The notes under the pieces were generated by a model. The model was not told where the DNA came from. It made no database searches and was given only the letters and a program-made list of their open reading frames with translations. The translations under genes were made by a program, and so were the position numbers. Shown here piece after piece: positions 27,043-35,468 of a stretch of 64,000 nucleotides of DNA; positions within the stretch are counted from its first letter, which is position 1, and each line of letters starts with the position of its first letter. Source of the stretch: Silicimonas sp963779765. GTDB lineage: Bacteria > Pseudomonadota > Alphaproteobacteria > Rhodobacterales > Rhodobacteraceae. The stretch lies in NCBI GenBank assembly GCA_963779765.1, contig CAVZZP010000002.1, positions 186,001 through 250,000 on the forward strand, given 5' to 3'.

Positions 27043-27917
27043 AGATCGGTTTCATCGGCCTTGGCAACATGGGTGCGCCGATGGCGGCGAACCTCGTCGC
27101 GGCAGGCCACGAGGTGACGGGCTTCGACCTGGCCGCCCCTTGCCCAGAAGGCGTGGCGCGGGCCGCATCCGCCGAAGACGCCGCGCGCGGCGCGGACGTC
27201 GTCGTCACCATGCTTCCGAACGGCGCGATCCTTCGTTCGGTCGCGGCCGAGATCGTGCCCGTGATGGACCAGGGTGCAGCCTTCGTCGACTGCTCGACGG
27301 TCGACGTCGAAAGCGCGCGGGCGGTGGCGCGGATGGCCGAGGCGTCGGGCCTCCTTGCCGTCGACGCGCCTGTGTCGGGCGGCATCGGCGGGGCTGCGGC
27401 GGGAACGCTGACGTTCATGGCGGGCGGGTCGGAGGCGGCCTTCGCCAAGGCGTTGCCGCTCTTCGAGATCATGGGCCAGAAGGCGGTCCACTGCGGCGAG
27501 GCAGGTGCGGGCCAGTCGGCCAAGATCTGCAACAACATGATCCTCGGCGTGACGATGATCGCCACCTGCGAGGCCTTCGCGCTGGCCGACAAGCTGGGGC
27601 TCGACCGCCAGAAGATGTTCGAAGTGGTGTCGACGTCTTCGGGGTCGTCCTGGACCATGAACGCCTATTGCCCTGCGCCGGGCGTGGGACCTAAGTCGCC
27701 CGCCGACAACGGCTACATGCCGGGCTTCGCGTCGGAACTTATGCTGAAGGACCTCGGGCTTTCGCAGGAAGCAGCCGCGGCTGTCGACGCCGCCACGCCC
27801 ATGGGCCGGGTAGCGCTGGAGCTTTATCGCAGGTTCGTCGAGGAGGAAGGCGGTCGCGGAACCGACTTCTCGGCCATGCTGCCCCGCTTCGAGAAGCGCG
27901 GGCGCTCGGACGACTGA
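27039..27917 (+). CDS. mmsB: 3-hydroxyisobutyrate dehydrogenase
   Basis: An intact 292-residue enzyme with the canonical motifs IGFIGLGNMGAPMAANLVAAGH, FVDCSTVDVESAR, DAPVSGGIGGAAAGTLTFM and the lysine helix GAGQSAKICNNMILGVTMIA. It oxidises 3-hydroxyisobutyrate to methylmalonate semialdehyde in valine degradation. The start overlaps the stop of the hydrolase gene. It is the reference against which the two other family members in this window (8225 and 14148) differ. A GC-rich hairpin follows 57 nt after the stop. Confidence 0.94.
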   Translation: MKIGFIGLGNMGAPMAANLVAAGHEVTGFDLAAPCPEGVARAASAEDAARGADVVVTMLPNGAILRSVAAEIVPVMDQGAAFVDCSTVDVESARAVARMAEASGLLAVDAPVSGGIGGAAAGTLTFMAGGSEAAFAKALPLFEIMGQKAVHCGEAGAGQSAKICNNMILGVTMIATCEAFALADKLGLDRQKMFEVVSTSSGSSWTMNAYCPAPGVGPKSPADNGYMPGFASELMLKDLGLSQEAAAAVDAATPMGRVALELYRRFVEEEGGRGTDFSAMLPRFEKRGRSDD

Positions 27918-27974
27918 GGCGCGGACCGGGGCCCTGCATCGGACCCCGGCGTGTTTAGAGACAGAAGAAGACGA

Positions 27975-28000
27975 GGCGCGCGCGTTGATCCGCGCGCGCC
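27975..28000. terminator. Hairpin terminator between convergent mmsB and icd
   Basis: Perfect 10-bp stem GGCGCGCGCG (27975-27984) with CGCGCGCGCC (27991-28000) and a TTGATC loop, in the gap between two convergent genes. It can serve both strands. A weaker stem, CCGGGGCCC...GGACCCCGG, lies just before it. Confidence 0.6.
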
Positions 28001-28008
28001 CCTGGCCT

Positions 28009-30231
28009 TCAGCCGATAATGGCGTTCAGCGTCTCTGACGGGCGCATGACCTTAGCGGCCTTCGTCGCGTCGGTGTGGTAGTAGCCACCCAGATCGGCCT
28101 TGCTTCCCTGCGCCGACGCGATCTCGGACGTGATCTTCTCAGCGTTGGCTTCAAGCTTCTCGGCGATCGGCTTGAAGTGTGCGGCGAGATCGGCGTCCTC
28201 GGTCTGCTCGGCCAGAGCCCTGGCCCAGTAGAGCGCGAACCAGAAGTGGCTGTCGCGGTTGTCGGGCTGTCCCACCTTGCGGCCGGGCGAGCGGTCGTCG
28301 TCGAGGATGCCCTGCGTCGCCGCATCCACTGCCTTGCCCATGATGGTCGCGCGGTCGTTGCCCTTGGTTTCGCCCAGGAACTTGAGGCTTTCGCCAAGCG
28401 CGCAGAACTCGCCGAGCGAATCCCATCTCAGGTGGTTTTCCTCGACAAGCTGCTGGACGTGTTTCGGGGCCGAACCGCCGGCGCCGGTCTCGAAGAGACC
28501 GCCGCCGTTCATCAGCTTGACGATCGACAGCATCTTGGCCGAGGTGCCCAATTCGAGGATCGGGAAGAGGTCGGTCAGGTAGTCGCGCAGCACGTTGCCC
28601 GTGACGGCGATGGAGGTCTCGCCTTTGCGGATCGTCTCGAGCGAGAGGCGCGTCGCCTCGCGCGGGGCCAGGATCTGGAAGCGGTCGGCGACGCCTGCGT
28701 CCTCCAGCATCGGCTTCACGTACTTGATGAGTTCCGCGTCGTGCGCGCGGTCCTTGTCGAGCCAGAAGATCGCCTGGCAACCCTCGGCCTTCTGGCGGCT
28801 GATGGCGAGCTTCACCCAGTCCCGGATCGGAGCTTCCTTGGTCGACGCAGAGCGCCAGATGTCGCCCGCCTCGACCTCGTGCGACAGAAGCACGTCACCG
28901 TTCGCCGCGATGACGCGGACGGTGCCCGCTGCCGACATCTCGAAGGTGGTCGGGTGAGAGCCGTATTCCTCGGCCTTCTGCGCCATCAGGCCCACGTTCT
29001 GGACCGTACCGGCCGTGGACGGGTCAAGCGCGCCGGTTTCCTTGAAGTAGTCGATGGCCACCTCATAGACGGCGGCATAGCTGCTGTCGGGGACAATGCA
29101 ATTGGCGTCGGCTTCCTCGCCGTCAGGACCCCACCCCTTGCCGCCCGCGCGGATGAGTGCCGGGATCGAGGCGTCGATGATCACGTCCGAGGGGACGTGC
29201 AGGTTGGTGATCCCCCGGTCGGAGTTCACCATGTAGAGCGGCGGACGTTCGGCGAGAAGCGCGTCGATCTCGGCGCGGATCGCCTTGCCGTTCTCCATCT
29301 CGTCGAGTTGTGCGAAAAGGTCGCCGAGTCCGGAGTTGGGATTGAAGCCCGCCTCTTTCAGCGCAGCGCCGTGCTTCTCGAGCACGGGGGCCAGATAGGC
29401 CGCAACCGCGTGGCCGAAGAGAATGGGGTCCGAGACCTTCATCATCGTGGCCTTGAGGTGCAGCGAGAAGAGCGTGCCGTCCTGCTTCGTCTCCTCGATC
29501 TGGCGCTCGATGAACGAACGCAGCGCCTTCGCAGACATGAAGGTGGCGTCGACCACTGTTCCGGCGGGAAGCTGGTAGCCGTCCTTCAGGACGGTGACCT
29601 TGCCCGCGGCGTCCGTCATCTCGATCTTCGCGGGACCGGCCTGGGCGGCGGTGACGGTCACGGATTTCTCGTTCGAGCGGAAGTCGTCGGCGCCCATGGT
29701 GGACACCTTCGTCTTGCTGTCCTTCGACCACTTGCCCATCCGGTGCGGGTTGGCCTTGGCATAGTTCTTGACCGCGATGGCCGCGCGGCGGTCCGAGTTG
29801 CCTTCGCGCAAAACCGGGTTCACCGCCGAGCCCTTGACCGCGTCGTACTTCGCGCGGATCGCCTTTTCCTCGGGGGTCTGCGGAGCCTCGGGGTAGTCGG
29901 GCAGGTCGTATCCCTGCGACTGGAGTTCCTTCAGCGCGGCGACGAGTTGCGGTTCCGAGGCCGAGATGTTCGGCAGCTTGATGACGTTGGCGTCCGCGCC
30001 CTTGACCAGTTCGCCGAGGACGGCGAGGTCGTCCGACTGGCGCTGCGCATCGGTCAGGCGCTCGGGGAAGGCCGCGATCAGGCGGCCGGCCAGCGAGATG
30101 TCGCGGGTGCCGATGGTGACGCCCGCCGCCTGCGTGAAGGCGCGGACGATCGGTAGGAAAGACGCCGAGGCCAACTCGGGCGCTTCGTCCACCTTCGTGT
30201 AGATGATGTCGGGATGGGTCTCTTCGGTCAT
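28009..30231 (-). CDS. icd: NADP-dependent isocitrate dehydrogenase, monomeric type
   Basis: An intact 740-residue enzyme of the monomeric IDH family, unrelated in length to the 400-residue dimeric form. Recognisable stretches are IIYTKVDEAPELASASFLPI at the N-terminus, LPDYPEAPQTPEEKAIRAKY, AVNPVLREGNSDRRAA, LHLKATMMKVSDPILFGH, NSDRGITNLHVPSDVIIDAS, ARPLE-like substrate loops and the C-terminal QPDNRDSHFWFALYWA and LGGYYHTD. It converts isocitrate to 2-oxoglutarate, making NADPH for biosynthesis and supplying 2-oxoglutarate, which oxygenases such as the PhyH protein need. It stands as a single gene with its own promoter region. Confidence 0.97.
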   Translation of the reverse strand: MTEETHPDIIYTKVDEAPELASASFLPIVRAFTQAAGVTIGTRDISLAGRLIAAFPERLTDAQRQSDDLAVLGELVKGADANVIKLPNISASEPQLVAALKELQSQGYDLPDYPEAPQTPEEKAIRAKYDAVKGSAVNPVLREGNSDRRAAIAVKNYAKANPHRMGKWSKDSKTKVSTMGADDFRSNEKSVTVTAAQAGPAKIEMTDAAGKVTVLKDGYQLPAGTVVDATFMSAKALRSFIERQIEETKQDGTLFSLHLKATMMKVSDPILFGHAVAAYLAPVLEKHGAALKEAGFNPNSGLGDLFAQLDEMENGKAIRAEIDALLAERPPLYMVNSDRGITNLHVPSDVIIDASIPALIRAGGKGWGPDGEEADANCIVPDSSYAAVYEVAIDYFKETGALDPSTAGTVQNVGLMAQKAEEYGSHPTTFEMSAAGTVRVIAANGDVLLSHEVEAGDIWRSASTKEAPIRDWVKLAISRQKAEGCQAIFWLDKDRAHDAELIKYVKPMLEDAGVADRFQILAPREATRLSLETIRKGETSIAVTGNVLRDYLTDLFPILELGTSAKMLSIVKLMNGGGLFETGAGGSAPKHVQQLVEENHLRWDSLGEFCALGESLKFLGETKGNDRATIMGKAVDAATQGILDDDRSPGRKVGQPDNRDSHFWFALYWARALAEQTEDADLAAHFKPIAEKLEANAEKITSEIASAQGSKADLGGYYHTDATKAAKVMRPSETLNAIIG

Positions 30232-30346
30232 GGCGTGGCGCCCCTTCGGATTCGGTCTGGCGCTGCCTTATCCGGTTTCCAGCGCAAGGTCGACGGGGCG
30301 ATTGCATACAGCGGCATACTGACGCCGTTCTGGACGGTAGAGACGA

Positions 30347-30374
30347 CGAAGCCGGGCACGAGGGCCCGGCTTCG
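30347..30374 (-). terminator. Terminator hairpin downstream of the FAH-family gene
   Basis: A perfect 11-bp stem (30347-30357 and 30364-30374, GAAGCCGGGC core) with a 6-nt loop, 18 nt past the stop of the minus-strand hydrolase gene. On that strand it is followed by a moderately T-rich stretch. It separates this gene from icd. Confidence 0.7.
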
Positions 30375-30391
30375 CGGAAAGGTCGGGCGTG

Positions 30392-31078
30392 TCAGACCAC
30401 CGTGACGGTCAACTCGCCCAGCCCCTCAGCCGAAAGGACCATGACGTCGCCCTTCTGCACGGCACCCACGCCCGAGGGCGTGCCCGACAGAATGACGTCG
30501 CCTGCGGCCAGTTCGAAGTAGTCGGAGAGATAGGAAATCATCTCGGGCACCTTCCAGATCATCTGGTTGAGGTCCCCGGTCTGGCGCGTCTCGCCGTTCA
30601 CGGTCAGCGAAATCGCGCCGTGGTCGGGGTGTCCGATCTCGGAGGCCGGATGGACGGGACCAACGGGAGCCGAGCGCTCGAACGCCTTGCCGATCTCCCA
30701 CGGACGGCCCGCCTTCTTCTGCTCGCCCTGAAGGTCGCGCCGCGTCATGTCGAGGGCGAGCGCATAGCCGTAGACGTGATCGAGCGCTTTCTCGACGGGG
30801 ATGTTCGTGCCGCCGGATTTCAGCATCACGGCGATCTCGGCCTCGTGGTGGACGTCCGAGGACTTGTCGGGATAGGGAAACTGTCCCGTGGCATCGAGGT
30901 TGTTCGGGTTCTTCTGGAAGAAGAACGGTGCTTCACGGTCCGGGTCGCCCCCCATCTCGACGGTGTGTGCGGCATAGTTCCGGCCGATGCAGTAAACCCG
31001 GCGCACCGGATAGACCTTGTCCGATCCCGCGACGGGGATGGTGACGGGCTTCGGTGCCTCGATGGCGTAGTCGCTCAT
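30392..31078 (-). CDS. Fumarylacetoacetate hydrolase (FAH)-family protein
   Basis: A 228-residue protein made of the FAH catalytic domain alone. RVYCIGRNYAAHTVEMGGD, FFFQKNPNNLDATGQ, HHEAEIAVMLKSGG (metal-binding glutamates), ALALDMTRRDLQ and AAGDVILSGTPSGVGAVQKGD are family motifs. This short form resembles fumarylpyruvate hydrolase/acylpyruvase (FAHD1-like) enzymes. It is transcribed away from a GntR regulator and an ABC importer, and GntR-type half sites lie in the shared spacer, so it probably acts on a breakdown product of the imported ligand. Confidence 0.9.
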   Translation of the reverse strand: MSDYAIEAPKPVTIPVAGSDKVYPVRRVYCIGRNYAAHTVEMGGDPDREAPFFFQKNPNNLDATGQFPYPDKSSDVHHEAEIAVMLKSGGTNIPVEKALDHVYGYALALDMTRRDLQGEQKKAGRPWEIGKAFERSAPVGPVHPASEIGHPDHGAISLTVNGETRQTGDLNQMIWKVPEMISYLSDYFELAAGDVILSGTPSGVGAVQKGDVMVLSAEGLGELTVTVV

Positions 31079-31108
31079 GGTTTTTCCTTTCCCTCCATGT
31101 GGCAGCAG

Positions 31109-31234
31109 GGTTGACCAATAGCAGATCAATCCCAACCAATTCCGACGTTTCGCGCCCCGAGCCAACCAAATCACTTGCACGGCGACGGCGATTGGAGCAA
31201 TCTATCCCCGAAATGACAGAATTGGTCAACCAAT
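31109..31234. promoter_or_regulatory. Probable GntR operator pair in the divergent spacer
   Basis: ATTGGTCAACCAAT at 31221-31234 is an inverted repeat (ATTGGT-CA-ACCAAT). The same 11-mer ATTGGTCAACC occurs in reverse at 31109-31119, and partial copies (CCAACCAATT near 31130, GCCAACCAAAT at 31161) lie between. The pattern TGGT..ACCA fits the consensus of FadR-subfamily GntR regulators. The downstream site overlaps codons 3-8 of the regulator gene itself, which would allow autorepression. Confidence 0.6.
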
Positions 31235-31935
31235 ACTGGGACGCCTCCGACATCGCGTCTCCGACCCTCCCAGACGGGGCGGCGCGAGACCGGGTGCGGG
31301 CTTTCATCACCGAGGGTGGCTATCACCCCGGCGACCGGCTGCCCGCCGAGCGCGAGTTGGTGACCCGTCTCGGGATGACACGGAACACGCTTCGCAAGGC
31401 GCTCGAGGCGCTGGAGCGCGAGGGCGCGATCTGGCGCCACGTCGGCAAGGGCACCTTCGTTTCATCGATCGGATCGGGCGCGCCCGTTGCCAGCGTGATC
31501 GACCTTGCCCGCCAGGTGTCGCCTCTCCACATGATGCGCGCCCGGATCGCGCTCGAGCCCGCCATCGCTCGCGAAGCCGCGATCAACGCCTCGGATGCGG
31601 GGATCGCGCGGATCGTCGATGCCCGAGACAAGGCCGTCGCGGCCGAAAGCTGGGACGTCTACGAGGCGTGGGACGACAGCCTGCACCGCCTTATCGCCGA
31701 ATCCACCGGCAACGCGCTTCTGCTCGCGCTCTTCGACCAGTTGAACCAGGTTCGCCGTGCGGTGGCCTGGGATACGGTCGTCCGCGCGTCCGACCGCCCT
31801 GCCCGCAGCCATACCAGTTTCGCCGAGCATGACCGGATCGTTCAGGCGATCCGCTCGCGCAACGCCACCGAGGCACAGGCCGCCATGCGCGCCCACCTCG
31901 GATCGGTGTCGGCACGCCTGTTCGGAGACCACTGA
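31213..31935 (+). CDS. GntR-family transcriptional regulator, FadR subfamily (FCD domain)
   Basis: A 240-residue protein. Residues about 20-85 form the winged helix (RVRAFITEGGYHPGDRLPAERELVTRLGMTRNTLRKALEALE, described by its ends, then GAIWRHVGKGTFVSS). The remainder is an all-helical FCD ligand-binding domain with MRARIALEPAIAREAA, and the metal-ligand His and Asp residues in DDSLHRLIAESTGN and later EHDRIVQAIRSRN. It probably represses both the FAH gene and the following ABC importer until the ligand is present. I chose the ATG at 31213; a longer frame upstream adds residues unlike the family. Confidence 0.88.
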   Translation: MTELVNQYWDASDIASPTLPDGAARDRVRAFITEGGYHPGDRLPAERELVTRLGMTRNTLRKALEALEREGAIWRHVGKGTFVSSIGSGAPVASVIDLARQVSPLHMMRARIALEPAIAREAAINASDAGIARIVDARDKAVAAESWDVYEAWDDSLHRLIAESTGNALLLALFDQLNQVRRAVAWDTVVRASDRPARSHTSFAEHDRIVQAIRSRNATEAQAAMRAHLGSVSARLFGDH

Positions 31936-31985
31936 CCGAAACCTGAAGACCGAACGACCAACAACGAACCTAAATGGGGGGAGAC

Positions 31986-32957
31986 ATGACCGTTATAGGA
32001 TTTCTGAAGAAGACCGTCGCCGTGCCGGTGGCGCTTGCGATGACCCTGGGTATGGCCCAGGCCGACACCATCCGGATCGCGCTCGCCGAGACGCCGTCCG
32101 ACGAGATGGCCGCCTTCTTCGTGGCGCTCGAGCGCGCGAAGGCCAACGGCCTCGACTATGAATGGACCGCCTTCTCGGACGAAGAGCTGGCGATCCAGGC
32201 CGTTCTGTCCGGCCAGATGGACATCGGCTTCGGCACGCCCTACGCGGCGATGCAGAAGTCGAAGGCGCCGCTGCGGATCATCTTCCAGCTCTCGAAGCTG
32301 AAGTTCTTCCCGGTGACCTCGAAGAAGTACGAAACGCTTGCCGACCTCGACGGCGAGCCGATCCTTCTGCACTCGCGCGGGGGCGGCACGGACTCGATCG
32401 CCAACGTGATCGAGGAGAAGGTCGGCATGAAGTTCGGCGAACGCTCCTATGTTCCGGGATCGTCGAACCGCGTCGTGGCCCTGGTCGCTGGCCAGGCCGA
32501 GGCGACCATCCTTGATCTGTCGAACACCAACAAGATCATGGAACAGCACCCCGACATGTTCAACGTGCTGGAGATGTTCGAGGTCGAAGCATCCGACGAG
32601 GCGCTTTTCGCAAACCTCGACTGGATCCAGGCCAACGAAGAGGACGTGCAGATCTTCGTCGACGCGCTCTACACGACCTGGCGCGACATGAACGCCGATC
32701 CGACGATCATCTCGAAGGAAACGAACCCGGACGGCCCGATCGGCCAGCTTCCGCCCGAGATCCTTGGTAGCCTCGACGACTTCTACGCCGCGGCCGTGCA
32801 AGGCGGTCTCTACGACCCCGAAGGCGGCGGCATGAAGGCCGCTCAGGCCGACATGGAGTGGTACACCGAAGCCGGCCAGCTTGAAGGCGACCCGGCGTCC
32901 CTGAACATCGACGACTTCTGGTACATGGCCCCGCTCGAGGCGGCCAAGGCGAAGTAA
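31986..32957 (+). CDS. ABC transporter substrate-binding protein, NMT1/TauA (SsuA) type
   Basis: A 323-residue periplasmic protein with signal peptide (FLKKTVAVPVALAMTLGMAQA, cut before DTIRIAL). The sequence AETPSDEMAAFFVALERAKANGL, then SGQMDIGFGTPYAAMQ and LLHSRGGGTDSIANVIEEK, matches the family that binds taurine, aliphatic sulfonates, nitrate or pyrimidine precursors. GGGGGGAG stands before the ATG. The ligand is unknown; the neighbouring FAH hydrolase suggests an organic acid. It is followed by an intra-operon hairpin and then two permease genes and an ATPase gene. Confidence 0.88.
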   Translation: MTVIGFLKKTVAVPVALAMTLGMAQADTIRIALAETPSDEMAAFFVALERAKANGLDYEWTAFSDEELAIQAVLSGQMDIGFGTPYAAMQKSKAPLRIIFQLSKLKFFPVTSKKYETLADLDGEPILLHSRGGGTDSIANVIEEKVGMKFGERSYVPGSSNRVVALVAGQAEATILDLSNTNKIMEQHPDMFNVLEMFEVEASDEALFANLDWIQANEEDVQIFVDALYTTWRDMNADPTIISKETNPDGPIGQLPPEILGSLDDFYAAAVQGGLYDPEGGGMKAAQADMEWYTEAGQLEGDPASLNIDDFWYMAPLEAAKAK

Positions 32958-32967
32958 TCCAGCCTTG

Positions 32968-32993
32968 GGGCGGCCCGGCTGAACGGGCCGCCC
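32968..32993 (+). terminator. Intra-operon hairpin after the substrate-binding protein gene
   Basis: A perfect 10-bp stem GGGCGGCCCG (32968-32977) / CGGGCCGCCC (32984-32993) with loop GCTGAA, 10 nt after the stop. As with dctP-dctQ, it probably stabilises the receptor mRNA and lowers read-through into the permease genes. Confidence 0.7.
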
Positions 32994-33016
32994 TTACCCC
33001 CTGAACGAGAGTCTCA

Positions 33017-33887
33017 ATGACCGACCAAAGCCAACGCACATTGGCGACCGCCGCAAGTCAGGGACGGCCGCCCCTCACAAAACCCGCCCGCCGCGACTTC
33101 TTCGGCAGAATGACCCCGGCCCTGGTGAAGCACCGACCGCTGGTCCTGAAGCTGGTTTCTGCCGCCGTGGTCTTTGGCGCGTGGGAAATCGCGGGCCGGA
33201 TTCCGGTCAGCTATGCCTTCCCGACGTTCATCGAGTTCCATGGCGGCGCTCTGGTCAATGACCATCGATGGCTCGCTCTTCGTCGCCTATGGTGAAACGC
33301 TGAAGCCACTTGTCGTGGGCATTCTCATCTCGACGTTCATCGGCGTCGCGGCCGGCATGTGGATCGGCCTCGCAAAATGGGCCGACTGGCTTTTTTCGCC
33401 GATTTTCATCGTCATGCAGGCCGCACCCCTCGCGGCACTGATTCCGCTTCTGGTGATGATCTATGGCATCGGATTGACATCGAAGGTCTTCGTGGTCTGC
33501 ATCATGGCGATGCCCGTGATCGTCCTGAACACCGCGGGCGCGGTGCGGAACACGCCCTCGAGCTTCATCGAGATGGGCCAGTCGTTCCTTGCCAGCCGGG
33601 CCGAAGTCATCGGCAAGATCATCCTGCCCGCCGCCTCGCCCGTTATCTTCTCGGGCCTGCGCCTCGGCGTCTCGGCGGGCTTCATCGGCGCCATCCTCGC
33701 CGAACTCAAGATCACGCCGACGGGTGTCGGCGACATCATCAGCTACAGCCGCTCTGTTGCGGACTACGCGAGCATGTATGCGGCCATCTTCTCGATCATC
33801 GTCCTGGCGGTTCTGTTCCTGAACCTGCTCGAGCGGATCGAACTCTCACTCTTCGAAGGAAACGCCCGTGGCTATGCCTCAGACTAA
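33017..33887 (+). CDS. ABC transporter permease (BPD_transp_1, SsuC/TauC type), frameshifted
   Basis: Corrected by one base near 33238-33240 (TTCCATGG to TTCATGG), the product is 289 residues. After a cytoplasmic start there is a first helix at LVLKLVSAAVVFGAWEIAG, then FPTFIEFMAALWSMTIDGSLFVAYGETLKPLVVG across the repaired site (described by its ends), and the EAA-type loop around LASRAEVIGKIILPAASPVIFSGLRLGVSAGFIGAI. It forms one half of a heteromeric membrane channel with the permease at 34667. The last codons overlap the ATPase gene by 20 nt. Confidence 0.86.
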
Positions 33888-34662
33888 GCCGGCCCCCGTG
33901 GCCACGACAGACATCGCCGTCTCGGCAAGGAACGTCTCGAAGACCTATGGCGAGACCGAGGCGCTGCGCGACATGACGCTCGAGTTTCCGCGCGGTCAGC
34001 TCACCTCGCTGCTCGGGCCGTCGGGCTGCGGCAAGACCACGCTTCTAAAGATCATCGCGGGCCTGCTGGAGCCGAACTCGGGCACCATCGAAGTCAACGG
34101 CAAACCCGTGACGGGCCCCGGCGAGGACCGTGCCTTCGTCTTCCAGGACTTCGCGCTTCTGCCCTGGGCGAGCGTGATGCGGAACGTGGCCTTCGGTCTG
34201 GAGCTTCGCGGCGTCGCGAAGTCCGAGCGCGAGGCGATCGCCGAGAAATACATCGCCGACGTGGGTCTCAAGGGCTTCGAGAAGAGCTTTCCCCACGAGT
34301 TGTCGGGCGGGATGCGCCAGCGCGTCGGCCTTGCCCGCGCGCTTTCGGTGGATGCCGACGTTCTGTTGATGGACGAGCCCTTCTCGGCCGTAGACGAGCA
34401 GACACGGCGCAAGTTCCAGGAAGACCTCCTGTCGCTGGTGCAGAACGAGAACAAGACCTTCATCTTCGTCACCCACTCGATCGAAGAAGCGGTCTACGTC
34501 TCGGACCAGATCGCCCTTCTTCTGCCGCGCCCCAGCCGGGTGTCCGAAATCATCCGGCCGTCGGGTCTGCGGATGAAGGATGTCGACAACATCCGCCGCG
34601 ATCCCGAGTACCTCGACACCGTGGACCGCATCTGGGCGCTGCTCAGAAGCTACGTGGAATAG
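33868..34662 (+). CDS. ABC transporter ATP-binding protein (SsuB/TauB type)
   Basis: A 264-residue ATPase with Walker A GPSGCGKTTLLKII, Q-loop VFQDFALLPWASVMRNVAFGLEL, signature LSGGMRQRVGLARAL, Walker B VLLMDEPFSAVDEQTR and the switch His in FIFVTHSIEEAVYVSDQIALL. A GTG at 33868 with GAAGGA seven bases upstream is the likely start; an ATG two codons later is possible. It powers the importer formed by the flanking permeases. Confidence 0.93.
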   Translation: MAMPQTKPAPVATTDIAVSARNVSKTYGETEALRDMTLEFPRGQLTSLLGPSGCGKTTLLKIIAGLLEPNSGTIEVNGKPVTGPGEDRAFVFQDFALLPWASVMRNVAFGLELRGVAKSEREAIAEKYIADVGLKGFEKSFPHELSGGMRQRVGLARALSVDADVLLMDEPFSAVDEQTRRKFQEDLLSLVQNENKTFIFVTHSIEEAVYVSDQIALLLPRPSRVSEIIRPSGLRMKDVDNIRRDPEYLDTVDRIWALLRSYVE

Positions 34663-34666
34663 GCCG

Positions 34667-35419
34667 ATGACAGTTTACGGATACCGCCTGCCCGCAATGT
34701 CGTCGCTGATCCTCTGGGGCCTCCTGTGGGAACTTATCGGCCGGATGGGGGTGAGCTTCTTCGTGCCGCCCCTGTCTGAAGTCATGGTGACGCTCTTCGA
34801 GGTGGTCCAGACCTCCGCCTTCCAGAAGGCGCTATGGGAAACCGCCTACGCCTTCCTGGCCGGCGTGTTCTTCTCGATCGTCATCGGGATTCCCACCGGG
34901 ATCCTCATGGGCAAGAACCGCCTGATCGACGAGCTTCTGCTGCCTTGGGTGAACATCTTCCTGTCGGCGCCCCTCACCGCGCTGGTGCCAGTGCTGATGG
35001 TCCTCTTCGGCTTCGGCATGACGTCGATCATCATCACGACGACGCTCTTCGCGATCTGGATCATCATCCTGAACGCCCGCGTCGGCGTCATGCAAATCAA
35101 CCGCTCGCTGGTCGACATGGCGCGGTCGTTCGGGGCCTCGCCCTGGGACGCCTTCGTGAAGATCTACTTCTGGGCCGCGCTGCCAGAAATCCTCGGCGGC
35201 GTGCGGATCGGGATCATCCGGGCGGTCAAGGGCGTGATCATCGGACAGCTTCTCATTTCCATCGTCGGCTTCGGTGCGCTGTTCGAGCTCTATTCGAACA
35301 ACTTCCTGATGTCGCACTTCTGGGCCGTCCTGCTTGTTCTCTTCGCGCTGGCCTTCTCGATTTCCGAGCTTCTCGCCATGCTCGAACGCCGCGTCGCCTA
35401 CTACGCGGCCAAGCGCTGA
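34667..35419 (+). CDS. ABC transporter permease (BPD_transp_1, second subunit)
   Basis: A 250-residue membrane protein with six helices. It reads MSSLILWGLLWELIGRMGVSFFVPP at the start, then AFLAGVFFSIVIGIPTGILMGKNRLIDELL, APLTALVPVLMVLFGFGMTS and the EAA-like DMARSFGASPWDAFVKIYFWAALPEILGGVRIGIIRAVKGVI. It starts 4 nt after the ATPase stop. Two different permease genes with one ATPase gene imply a heterodimeric channel, less common than the single SsuC/TauC arrangement. A strong bidirectional terminator follows. Confidence 0.92.
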   Translation: MTVYGYRLPAMSSLILWGLLWELIGRMGVSFFVPPLSEVMVTLFEVVQTSAFQKALWETAYAFLAGVFFSIVIGIPTGILMGKNRLIDELLLPWVNIFLSAPLTALVPVLMVLFGFGMTSIIITTTLFAIWIIILNARVGVMQINRSLVDMARSFGASPWDAFVKIYFWAALPEILGGVRIGIIRAVKGVIIGQLLISIVGFGALFELYSNNFLMSHFWAVLLVLFALAFSISELLAMLERRVAYYAAKR

Positions 35420-35424
35420 AACGA

Positions 35425-35450
35425 AAAGGGCCCGCCGAAGCGGGCCCTTT
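35425..35450. terminator. Bidirectional rho-independent terminator
   Basis: A perfect 11-bp stem AAAGGGCCCGC (35425-35435) / GCGGGCCCTTT (35440-35450) with a CGAA tetraloop lies between two convergent genes. The A/T ends of the stem give T-runs on both strands. Confidence 0.85.
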
Positions 35451-35468
35451 CCGGCGTCTCCCACCCGA

